64,000 nucleotides of DNA from an uncultured Lachnospiraceae bacterium. Its GTDB lineage: Bacteria > Bacillota > Clostridia > Lachnospirales > Lachnospiraceae. The notes under the pieces are model-generated. The model did no database searches. It was given only the letters and a program-made list of their open reading frames with translations, and was not told the origin of the DNA. The DNA lies in the NCBI GenBank assembly GCA_949840465.1, contig CATKXE010000007.1, positions 1 through 64,000 of the forward strand, given 5' to 3'. The number at the start of each line of letters is the position of its first letter. Positions within the stretch are counted from its first letter, which is position 1. The translations under genes and the position numbers were made by a program. This document shows positions 46,007-53,676 of this stretch, in pieces.

Positions 46007-46035
46007 TTGTCCTTTTATGGAAAATATTATATGAT
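46007..46035 (+). promoter_or_regulatory. Promoter of the polysaccharide operon
   Basis: TTGTCC (46007-46012) and TATGAT (46030-46035) are 17 nt apart, about 90 nt before the GTG start of the glycosyl-phosphotransferase gene. The gap 45814-46123 separates divergent transcription units and holds no other clear element. Confidence 0.6.
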
Positions 46036-46123
46036 ATTACACGAACTGGAAAAAGAATGTCTATAGATGGAATCTGTCCAGGCTTTGTACGAATGATTGT
46101 TGATTGGAAGAAGGAAGTAAGCG

Positions 46124-47527
46124 GTGATAAAAGAGAATCAAAAGCTTTTGAACAGGCTGCAGGTCGTTCTGGATGGGATGACGATCGTAGCCTCATATAT
46201 GCTGGCATGGTATATTCGGTTCCAGACGGGAATTTTTGAACAGGATCCATGGACGCTTTCCACGGAGAAGTATATGCAGCTTCTGCTGTTGATCGTGCCG
46301 GGATTTTTAATCTTATATTATGCGTTCAGGCTGTATGAGCCCAAAAGAGTATTGGGAAGAAGGCTGGAAGCCTGGAGAGTGATCCAGGCCAATGTACTTG
46401 GCGTTATGATCCTGATCCTGCTTTTATACCTGATCAGGCAGTTTGATATTTCCAGAAATATGCTTTTCGTATTTGCCTGTACGGATATTTTCATGGGAGT
46501 GCTGGAGCGCAACATTGTCCGGTATATCCTGCGCCGCATGCGTAAGAACGGCCACAACTTAAAGCATATTATTCTGGTCGGATACAGCCGTGCGGCGGAG
46601 CAGTATATAGACAGGATCATGGTCAACCCGGAATGGGGGTATTATGTGCGTGGGATTCTGGATGACACTATGCCGCATGGTATGGAATACAGAGGGATCA
46701 AAGTGCTTGGCAGTATTGACAACCTCAATATCATCCTGCCCCAGAACAGGCTGGACGAGATTGTGATCACGCTGGGATTGAGCGAATACCATAAGCTGGA
46801 GCGGATCGTGGGCATGTGTGAAAAGTCCGGCGTGCATACAAAATTTATTCCAGATTATAATAATATTATCCCGACGAAGCCATATACGGAAGATATTCAG
46901 GGAATCCCTGTCATCAACATCCGGCACGTCCCCCTGAATAATACGCTGAACTGGATCTCAAAGCGGATGATGGATGTTTTTGGCTCATTGTTTGCCATTG
47001 TCCTGTTTTCGCCGGTGATGCTGATCGTTGCCCTGACGATAAAAATAACCGATCCCGGGCCTCTGATTTTTAAGCAGGAGAGGATTGGGCTGAAAAATAA
47101 ACCTTTTTATATGTATAAGTTCCGTTCCATGGTCATGCAGAGTGAATCCGATGAGGAAAAAGGGTGGACGCGGAAGGATGATCCCCGTGTGACGCCCATC
47201 GGGCATTTTATCCGAAAGACAAGTATTGACGAGCTTCCGCAGCTGTTCAATATCCTCAAAGGAGATATGAGCCTGGTGGGGCCAAGGCCGGAACGGCCGC
47301 AGTTCGTGGAGAAGTTTAAGGAGGAAATCCCCAGATATATGATTAAGCACCAGGTCAGGCCGGGGCTGACCGGATGGGCTCAGGTGAAGGGATATCGGGG
47401 GGATACTTCTATCCGGGGGCGGATCGAATGCGACCTGTACTATATTGAGAACTGGACGCTGGGACTTGACCTGAAGATTATCATCCTGACGTTTTTTAAA
47501 GGATTTATCAACAAAAATGCCTATTGA
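46124..47527 (+). CDS. Undecaprenyl-phosphate glycosyl-1-phosphate transferase (WcaJ-like)
   Basis: The 467-aa membrane enzyme starts a polysaccharide repeat unit by placing a sugar phosphate on the lipid carrier. Four or five hydrophobic helices lie in residues 10-125. A CoA-binding-like domain follows (about 140-260, HIILVGYSRAAEQYIDRI), and then the bacterial sugar transferase domain (about 275-467). The latter has DPGPLIFKQERIGLKNKPFYMYKFRSM, LPQLFNILKGDMSLVGPRPERP and the RPGLTGWAQV segment. It starts with a GTG after AAGGAAG. It is the first gene of the plus-strand polysaccharide operon and overlaps the next listed ORF by 4 nt. Confidence 0.95.
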   Translation: MIKENQKLLNRLQVVLDGMTIVASYMLAWYIRFQTGIFEQDPWTLSTEKYMQLLLLIVPGFLILYYAFRLYEPKRVLGRRLEAWRVIQANVLGVMILILLLYLIRQFDISRNMLFVFACTDIFMGVLERNIVRYILRRMRKNGHNLKHIILVGYSRAAEQYIDRIMVNPEWGYYVRGILDDTMPHGMEYRGIKVLGSIDNLNIILPQNRLDEIVITLGLSEYHKLERIVGMCEKSGVHTKFIPDYNNIIPTKPYTEDIQGIPVINIRHVPLNNTLNWISKRMMDVFGSLFAIVLFSPVMLIVALTIKITDPGPLIFKQERIGLKNKPFYMYKFRSMVMQSESDEEKGWTRKDDPRVTPIGHFIRKTSIDELPQLFNILKGDMSLVGPRPERPQFVEKFKEEIPRYMIKHQVRPGLTGWAQVKGYRGDTSIRGRIECDLYYIENWTLGLDLKIIILTFFKGFINKNAY

Positions 47528-47631
47528 ACGTGAAGGGCATCCGCATGGATTCAGGCTTTTGCAAAGATGTATCGGAAACGGATTATTGGAGGCTCTGTTC
47601 CGGGTATTTTCAGAATCAGAAAGGGAACGCT

Positions 47632-48987
47632 ATGCATCAGAAAGAAAAACAGGTGGATTATATTTCCTATGCTGTAACCTATATACTGTCTTTTACGGCG
47701 TCCAGAACAGGGGCGGTGTATCTGGCCGGAACCGTGCTGATGGCGGAAGCGCTGTTTTTATATCTGCGCAGCTATGGGAGAACCGGGAATCTGGTGGATC
47801 TGCGGGGGCTTTTCTCCCTGTCCTGGGTGGGCGGGGAAGGGATCGCCTGCCTGCAATTAAGCAGGCTCCAGAGAGATTGGGAGATTGTGACGTGGATCTG
47901 TTTTTTTCTGGCATACATTTTCTTTTCGGCAGGATATGATTTTGCGGGCAGGAAGCCGCAGCCCCCTGCAGGGCTTGGGGAAAAGGAGGAAGAATCTGAA
48001 AAAAAACGGCCTATGCAGGCAGGCAGAATCCTGATCTGCATCATCCTTCTGGGGGCCGGTTCCCTGTTTTGCTTTCTGCTCGAGGCCGTTGTCCTGGGGT
48101 TTATTCCCCTGTTTTCGCCGGAACCGCATGCTTATTCTTACTTCCATATCTCCGGGGTGCATTATTTTACAGTAAGCTGCATCCTGATTCCTGCGCTGAC
48201 GGTATTGTATGTCAGGCTGAATGACAGGTGGAATGCCTTTAGGATTGCAGTACTGGCGGCGGGGAATCTGCTGGCGGCAGGGATTCCGATTCTCTGTGTG
48301 TCCCGGTTCCAGCTGTTGTTTGCAGTGGGGTTTGCCGCGGTGGTCTATCTCATGCTGTACCGGCATGTGACCTGGAAAATGATTGTGGCAATGGTGGTCA
48401 TCCTGATTCCGGTCTACGTGCTTCTGACGGTGGCGCGGCGGCATGATATCACATATCTCAACGGTATTTTTGAGATGAAGTACAGTAAGATGCCGATTTT
48501 TATCACACAGCCCTATATTTATGTAGCGAATAATTATGAGAACTTTAACTGCATGGTGCGGGAACTTCCGGAATTTGCGATGGGGCTTCGGATGCTGTTT
48601 CCGTTTTTTGCCCTGACAGGGTTGAAATTTCTATTTCCACAGGTGACGGCGTTTCCGATTTATACGACGAAAGAGGAACTGACAACGGTTACTTTATTTT
48701 ATGACGCCTATTATGATTTCGGCATCGCGGGTATCATCCTGTTAGCGGCCGTCACAGGCTGTGCCGCCGCCTGGCTGGGCCGATGGGTGGAAAAAAGCAG
48801 GAATCCTGTGGTGTACTTGTTTTACGGACAGGCCGCAATCTATCTGGGACTTTCCTTTTTTACCACATGGTTCAGCAACCCGACCACCTGGTTCTGGCTG
48901 GCGCTGACATCTGCAATGTACCTGTTTATCGGGTATGGAGAAAAGAAGCTGTTTATGAAAAGGGGGAAGAAGACATGCCAAAGGTAA
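47632..48987 (+). CDS. O-antigen/oligosaccharide repeat unit polymerase (Wzy-like)
   Basis: The 451-aa polytopic protein has about ten to twelve hydrophobic helices and a large polar loop after residue 250, with DITYLNGIFEMKYSKMPIFI. The layout and sequence style fit Wzy-type polymerases, which join lipid-linked repeat units outside the membrane. The ORF track begins with a TTG at 47524. MHQKEKQVDYISY at 47632 was chosen because AAAGGGA lies 6 nt upstream and the first helix follows soon after; the longer form is possible. It overlaps the glycosyltransferase gene by 13 nt. Wzy proteins diverge fast, so the name rests mainly on topology and context. Confidence 0.8.
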   Translation: MHQKEKQVDYISYAVTYILSFTASRTGAVYLAGTVLMAEALFLYLRSYGRTGNLVDLRGLFSLSWVGGEGIACLQLSRLQRDWEIVTWICFFLAYIFFSAGYDFAGRKPQPPAGLGEKEEESEKKRPMQAGRILICIILLGAGSLFCFLLEAVVLGFIPLFSPEPHAYSYFHISGVHYFTVSCILIPALTVLYVRLNDRWNAFRIAVLAAGNLLAAGIPILCVSRFQLLFAVGFAAVVYLMLYRHVTWKMIVAMVVILIPVYVLLTVARRHDITYLNGIFEMKYSKMPIFITQPYIYVANNYENFNCMVRELPEFAMGLRMLFPFFALTGLKFLFPQVTAFPIYTTKEELTTVTLFYDAYYDFGIAGIILLAAVTGCAAAWLGRWVEKSRNPVVYLFYGQAAIYLGLSFFTTWFSNPTTWFWLALTSAMYLFIGYGEKKLFMKRGKKTCQR

Positions 48988-50528
48988 GCATATGGCTCAC
49001 ATCCTATAACCATGGAGAATTGCTGAGGGAGAGTATTGAAAGCGCCCTGAATCAGACTTATCAGGATTATGAACTGGTGATCGTTGACGACTGTTCCACG
49101 GACAACAGCCGGGATATTATCCGGGAATATGCGCAGAAGGATTCCAGAATCAGAATGGTGTTCCATGAGAAGAATATGGGACACAGCGGTTTAAAAGAAG
49201 AAGTGGACAATTTTGCGGGAGAGTATGTGGCGATCCTGTGCGGGGACGATAAATGGAAGGAAGATAAACTGGAAAAACAGGTAGAAGTGCTGGAAAGGCA
49301 CGGCAATGTCGCCGCCTGTTTTACCGGTGTGCAGGCCATCGGCCTGGATGGAAAAGTATATACGGGAAGCCAGGCGGGGGCGAAGGTTTTTCAGGCGGAG
49401 AACCGGACACGTTTTGAGTGGCTGCGCTATTTTTTTTATCACAGCAACTGTCTGTGCCATCCAAGCCTGCTGATCAGGAAAAATGCGTATAAAGAATACG
49501 GGATTTTGAAGGTAGGTCTTCTGACAAGCCTGCCGGATTTTTATGAATGGGTAAAATTGTGTTTCCATGCTGATATCCACGTTATCCCCGAGGCGCTCAC
49601 ACTGTTTCGGATCCATGAGGATGAGACAAGCCAGAGCGGTGAGACGGAGGGAAAGCTGAACCGGACCTTTATGGAAGAGTATTATATATATCAGGCCTAT
49701 TTTGGGATTCACGATTTAAGGACTCTGACAGATATATTCCCTGAAAGCAGGGAATATATCAAGGACAAAGAGTGTGTGGTGGAGTTTGCACTGGCGAAAA
49801 TCTTTCTGGAAGCGCCGAGAAAATCCCAGAAACTGCTGGGGCTTACCAGGATCGGCGAACTGTTGGAGGACGAGGAAACAAAGAGGAAGCTGGAAGACCT
49901 GTATGGCTATGGAGAGCGGGAATATCATCTGGAAAAGCAGAGGTTTGATATTTTCGGAAACATAGGCAGGGAAAGATTTTTAACGACTTCTTTGTTTGTA
50001 GACACCGGGGAGGGATACCATGAGAAGGAATGCATCAGGCAGCATGTATTTATTCCGGGCACAAAGATTGTAAGGCTTGTATATGATCTGAGCGGTTTTT
50101 CAGGAAGGAAGATCCTGAGGCTCCGTTTTGACCCGGATGAAGAGATGTACAGGATCTGTACTGTCATCAAGGCCTGGTGGGAGGATGGGGAGGATGCAAA
50201 GATCCATCCGGCCAACGGCGTCAGGGAAGAAGGAAGGGATTGTTTTTATACATTGGATCCGCAGTATGAGATCGAGCCAGAGGGGCAGAAGGCGCTTCAT
50301 CTGATCCTGAAAGCAGGAGTCCTTCCGGCGGCAGATGTGGAGAGATACCGGGTAACACAGGAGGAGAAGGCCAGGGAACTGGAACAGAGGCTTATGGAAG
50401 CTAAGGCAGATGTATACCATTACCGCAAGATGTTTGGGGAACACAAACGGCTGCTGGACGAGTACCGTTCTTCCCTCGCCATCCGCGCCCTGCATAAGCT
50501 TCAGAAGGGAATTCACAGAGGGAAATGA
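48975..50528 (+). CDS. Family 2 glycosyltransferase
   Basis: The 517-aa protein has a GT-A domain in its first ~220 residues: VSIWLTSYNHGELLRESIESALNQTYQDYELVIVDDCSTDNS, followed by ILCGDDKW, which gives the metal-binding aspartates. The middle and C-terminal half (about 300-517) are not recognised and end in a charged, coiled-coil-like stretch. It adds a sugar to the growing repeat unit. The start at 48975 follows AGGGGGAAG and overlaps the polymerase gene by 13 nt. The stop overlaps the aminotransferase start as ATGA, so the genes are coupled. Confidence 0.92.
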   Translation: MPKVSIWLTSYNHGELLRESIESALNQTYQDYELVIVDDCSTDNSRDIIREYAQKDSRIRMVFHEKNMGHSGLKEEVDNFAGEYVAILCGDDKWKEDKLEKQVEVLERHGNVAACFTGVQAIGLDGKVYTGSQAGAKVFQAENRTRFEWLRYFFYHSNCLCHPSLLIRKNAYKEYGILKVGLLTSLPDFYEWVKLCFHADIHVIPEALTLFRIHEDETSQSGETEGKLNRTFMEEYYIYQAYFGIHDLRTLTDIFPESREYIKDKECVVEFALAKIFLEAPRKSQKLLGLTRIGELLEDEETKRKLEDLYGYGEREYHLEKQRFDIFGNIGRERFLTTSLFVDTGEGYHEKECIRQHVFIPGTKIVRLVYDLSGFSGRKILRLRFDPDEEMYRICTVIKAWWEDGEDAKIHPANGVREEGRDCFYTLDPQYEIEPEGQKALHLILKAGVLPAADVERYRVTQEEKARELEQRLMEAKADVYHYRKMFGEHKRLLDEYRSSLAIRALHKLQKGIHRGK

Positions 50529-51658
50529 TGAAGGGGGACGTACCGTATATGGATAGCAAGATTCTGGTGACCCGCTCCTCCATGCCCGGCATGGAGGAGT
50601 ATATAGATGAGATCAGGGAGATGTGGGACAGCCATTGGCTGACCAATATGGGACCGAAGCATCAGAAGCTGGAAGAAGAGTTAAAGAAATATTTGGGCCT
50701 GGATCATATCGAGCTTCTGGTCAACGGACATATGGCGCTGGAACTGACCCTGCAGGCCATGAACCTGCAGGGGGAGGTCATCACCACGCCCTTCACGTTT
50801 GCATCCACCACACACGCGATTGTGCGCAATGGGCTGAAACCGGTATTCTGCGACATTGATCCGGTTACATATACGATGGACGCCGGGAAGCTGGAAAAAC
50901 TGATTACAGATTATACCTGCGCGGTGCTTCCGGTGCATGTGTACGGCAATATCTGTAATATAGAAGAGATTGAGCGCATCGCGCATAAATATGAATTAAA
51001 AGTCATTTATGACGCGGCGCATGCGTTTGGGGAGACTTACCATGGAAAGGGAATCGGCAGCTTTGGGGACGCCTCCTGTTTTAGTTTCCATGCCACCAAA
51101 GTATTCAACAGTATTGAAGGGGGAGCGGTGAGCTACCGGGAGAAATGGCTGGGCGACTATCTCTATGAATTGAAGAATTTCGGCTTCCACGGACCGGAGG
51201 AGGTCAGCGAGGTAGGGGCGAATGCAAAGCTCAATGAGTTCAGTGCGTCCATGGGCCTGTGCAACCTCCGCCATGTGGACGAGGAGATCCAGAAGCGGAA
51301 AAAGATTGTGGAGCGCTATCGGGAACGGCTGGAGGGAATCGACGGAATCCGGTTAAATGTGGTTCAGGACGGGGTAAAATCCAACTATTCCTATTTTCCG
51401 GTGGTCTTTGAGGAAAAGCAGTTTGGAGCCAGCAGGGCCGAAGTGTTTGACCGGCTGGCGGAGCATGGGATCGGCGCAAGAAAATATTTTTACCCGCTGA
51501 CCAATACGTTTTCCTGCTTCCATCGGAGGTTTGATGTGTCAAAGACCCCCGCAGCCCTTCATATCAGTAAGAGGGTGCTGACGCTGCCGCTGTACGCAGG
51601 ACTGGGGCTTTCGGATGTGGATCGCATCTGTGATGTGGTGGTAAGCTGTAAAGGATAA
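50525..51658 (+). CDS. DegT/DnrJ/EryC1/StrS sugar aminotransferase
   Basis: The 377-aa PLP enzyme makes an amino sugar from a nucleotide-linked keto sugar, or a related dehydration. It shows the PLP site FSFHATKVFNSIEGGAV (Lys near residue 187), EVITTPFTFASTTHAIVRNG and VLPVHVYGN. It is coupled to the upstream glycosyltransferase gene by ATGA overlap. The ATG at 50549 (MDSKILVTRSSMPG) is an alternative start. Its likely substrate is a dTDP-4-keto sugar, because rfbA, rfbB and rfbC lie in the same locus beyond the inserted island; this is inference. A hairpin follows after the stop. Confidence 0.93.
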   Translation: MMKGDVPYMDSKILVTRSSMPGMEEYIDEIREMWDSHWLTNMGPKHQKLEEELKKYLGLDHIELLVNGHMALELTLQAMNLQGEVITTPFTFASTTHAIVRNGLKPVFCDIDPVTYTMDAGKLEKLITDYTCAVLPVHVYGNICNIEEIERIAHKYELKVIYDAAHAFGETYHGKGIGSFGDASCFSFHATKVFNSIEGGAVSYREKWLGDYLYELKNFGFHGPEEVSEVGANAKLNEFSASMGLCNLRHVDEEIQKRKKIVERYRERLEGIDGIRLNVVQDGVKSNYSYFPVVFEEKQFGASRAEVFDRLAEHGIGARKYFYPLTNTFSCFHRRFDVSKTPAALHISKRVLTLPLYAGLGLSDVDRICDVVVSCKG

Positions 51659-51675
51659 GAAAAAGAGCCGTTTTT

Positions 51676-51703
51676 GGGGCACCCTCCGTAAGGAAGGTGC
51701 CCC
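51676..51703. terminator. Hairpin after the aminotransferase gene
   Basis: GGGGCACCCTCC-gtaa-GGAAGGTGCCCC forms an 11-bp stem with one mismatch. TTTTT lies on its left and AAGG on its right, so termination strength is uncertain. It marks the left limit of the AT-rich island. Confidence 0.55.
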
Positions 51704-51757
51704 AAGGCTTTGCATCTCAAATTAAGTATTGTTGTATGAAAACGGTGTAGCAAGTTG

Positions 51758-51940
51758 CTATGTCGTTTTTGTTGCTCTTGCAGCTTTGTTCTGCATATGC
51801 TCTTGGAAATATTCTTCCATTTCTTCGGGGGAAGGCTCTCTGATAATGCCGATTCCGTTATAGCGGATTTCGACACTTTGGTAACGCTTGCTTTTAAATT
51901 TTCCTGCTCGCGTTCCAAAGACATTGACATTGTAGCGGTT
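51758..51940 (-). pseudogene. Gene remnant, possibly the C-terminal end of a serine recombinase
   Basis: A 60-codon open frame on the minus strand, too short for the ORF track, reads ...FKSKRYQSVEIRYNGIGII and REPSPEEMEEYFQEHM before a natural stop at 51758. It is preceded by an in-frame stop and has no start, so it is a fragment. The RYQ-VEI-YN-IG pattern resembles the end of DUF4368 serine recombinases, but this is a weak match by eye. A 138-aa ORF in another frame on the same strand overlaps it. If the identity is right, this is the scar of the element that delivered the neighbouring island. Confidence 0.4.
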
Positions 51941-52068
51941 TTAGTCCCTTGCTTACGAGGAATTATATTATACATTACAGAGTGATTGCTCGTTAAGATA
52001 TTAAAAGCATACTTTTACCTATACTTTTAAAAATATTGGAAATAATATTTTTGATTTGCTTTTTCAAG

Positions 52069-52135
52069 AAACTGTGTATTAAAAATTGTTGATATCCACT
52101 CTCTTTTGTGTTAGAATATTTTCAGAACACAGTTT
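52069..52135 (+). promoter_or_regulatory. abiE operon promoter flanked by inverted repeats
   Basis: TTGATA (52089-52094) and TAGAAT (52112-52117) are separated by 17 nt. The 9-bp arms AAACTGTGT (52069-52077) and ACACAGTTT (52127-52135) flank the promoter on either side. AbiEi antitoxins are known to repress their own promoter through inverted repeats, so these are likely operators. The gap 51941-52068 is AT-rich and holds no gene. Confidence 0.7.
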
Positions 52136-52167
52136 TAGATAATTGTAATTTGAAAGTTGGTGTATAA

Positions 52168-52773
52168 ATGGACAAAAAGAAAACTGCTGAAAAGGTAATA
52201 AGTAATACAGGTGGTATTGTTAAAACTTCCGAATTTGTTTCCGCAGGGCTTTCGAATTTTGATGTTGCCAATTTGTGCAATGATGGATATATCGAGCGTA
52301 TACGACACGGTTATTATCAGCTTGCAGGAAAAGAAGATATAAAAGAGGAACAAATACTTGCATCGCTTCTTCCTGAAGGTATTGTTTGTGTTGAGTCTGC
52401 ACTTTTTTATTATGGATACAGTGATTTTGCACCAAGGCAATGGTCTATCGCTGTTCCAAGGACATTTTCAAGAACAAGGCTGAAATTTGATACTTTGCCT
52501 ATGAAAATATATTACATTCAAAATTCTCAATTTGAAATAGGAAAAGCAAAAAGCAATTTTAATGGCGTGAAACTTGCTGTTTATGACCGTGAACGCACCA
52601 TTTGCGACTGTTTCAAATATCGCACAAAGCTCGACAATGAGCTGTTTAATAAAGCTCTTAATGCCTATGTCGCAGATGATAAGAAAAATTTAGGCAATCT
52701 TTCAAAATACGCAAAGGAAATGCGAGTTTACACAAAACTGATGAATATAATGGAGGTGCTTCTTAATGGCTGA
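52168..52773 (+). CDS. abiEi: AbiEi family antitoxin / transcriptional repressor
   Basis: The 201-aa protein has an N-terminal winged helix typical of AbiEi (residues 1-50: IVKTSEFVSAGLSNFDVANLC and YIERIRHGYYQL) and a C-terminal antitoxin domain (about 60-200, with VYDRERTICDCFKYR). It neutralises the toxin encoded next to it, acting as a type IV antitoxin, and represses the operon. It overlaps the toxin gene by 8 nt. The DNA is clearly richer in A and T than the flanking polysaccharide genes, a sign of transfer. The ribosome site is weak (GAAAGTTGG). Confidence 0.9.
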   Translation: MDKKKTAEKVISNTGGIVKTSEFVSAGLSNFDVANLCNDGYIERIRHGYYQLAGKEDIKEEQILASLLPEGIVCVESALFYYGYSDFAPRQWSIAVPRTFSRTRLKFDTLPMKIYYIQNSQFEIGKAKSNFNGVKLAVYDRERTICDCFKYRTKLDNELFNKALNAYVADDKKNLGNLSKYAKEMRVYTKLMNIMEVLLNG

Positions 52774-53662
52774 TATGGCTGTGTCCGTACTTGCAAGACT
52801 AAAAAACAAAGCAAAAGAAAGTGGTAGAAGTTATCAGCTCTGCTTGCAGCTTTTTTGCCAAGAGGAGTTTCTGCGCCGTTTAGAAAAATCAAAGTATGCA
52901 GAAAATCTTGTATTAAAAGGTGGATTGTTTATTTATTCTGTTACTGATTTTGACAGCCGGGTAACGGTGGATGTAGATTTTCTTCTTCAGAAAGTTCCCA
53001 ATACTCCTGAACAGTTAAAAGTTGTGTTAGAGGAAATCATTGCTACTCCGACAAAAAATGATTTTATTACCTTTGAAATTAAAGACATTGCACCGATTGC
53101 TATTCAAAAGAAGTATGCAGGTATCGGTGCTTCACTTGTAGCATATATCAAAAATACCAAAACGCCATTCAGCATTGATTTCGGTGTAGGGGATGTTATT
53201 GTGCCGAAGCAGGAAAAACGAAAAATTCCTACACAACTTGATGATTTTACTGCCCCGACGGTAAATACATATTCTCTCGAAACGACCATTGCCGAGAAGC
53301 TTGATGCAATTCTCAGCCTAATGGAATTTTCAAGCCGAATGAAAGATTATTACGATATTCATTATCTTGCAAATAAGTTTGATTTTGATGGCGATGTCTT
53401 GACCGAAGCGCTTAAAAAGACTTTTGAAAACCGTGGACACGCATTTACGATTGAACAGTTTGAGCGGATTATGGGTTTTGCCGATGATTCCGTCATGCAG
53501 AAAAAGTGGAGAGCCTTTACCCGTAAGATAGATACGAAAACTGCTGTTTTCGACACAGTGCTTAAAACAATAAATGCATTTCTTACGAAACCATTCACAG
53601 CAGCAGTACAAAATGAAGAATACGTTAAACAATGGTCAGCTTCCGTTTGCGAATGGAAGTAA
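52766..53662 (+). CDS. abiEii: AbiEii nucleotidyltransferase toxin
   Basis: The 298-aa protein has the four motifs of the AbiEii/MenT nucleotidyltransferase family: KGGLFIY (about residues 51-57), VDVDFLL (68-74, metal Asp69 and Asp71), TTIAEKLDAI (173-182) and KDYYDIHYL (193-201). Such toxins add nucleotides to tRNA or other targets and stop growth, aborting phage infection. All motif residues look intact, so the toxin should be active. The start has GGAGG 9 nt upstream. It is followed after 14 nt by the restriction-modification gene, which suggests one operon with it. Confidence 0.93.
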   Translation: MADMAVSVLARLKNKAKESGRSYQLCLQLFCQEEFLRRLEKSKYAENLVLKGGLFIYSVTDFDSRVTVDVDFLLQKVPNTPEQLKVVLEEIIATPTKNDFITFEIKDIAPIAIQKKYAGIGASLVAYIKNTKTPFSIDFGVGDVIVPKQEKRKIPTQLDDFTAPTVNTYSLETTIAEKLDAILSLMEFSSRMKDYYDIHYLANKFDFDGDVLTEALKKTFENRGHAFTIEQFERIMGFADDSVMQKKWRAFTRKIDTKTAVFDTVLKTINAFLTKPFTAAVQNEEYVKQWSASVCEWK

Positions 53663-53676
53663 TTTAGGAGGATATT

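Noticed and set aside
51559-51975. 138-aa minus-strand ORF across the left island edge
   Set aside because: It runs through the hairpin into the aminotransferase gene and shifts out of the frame that looks coding. It was not called as a gene; the 60-codon frame was noted as a remnant instead.
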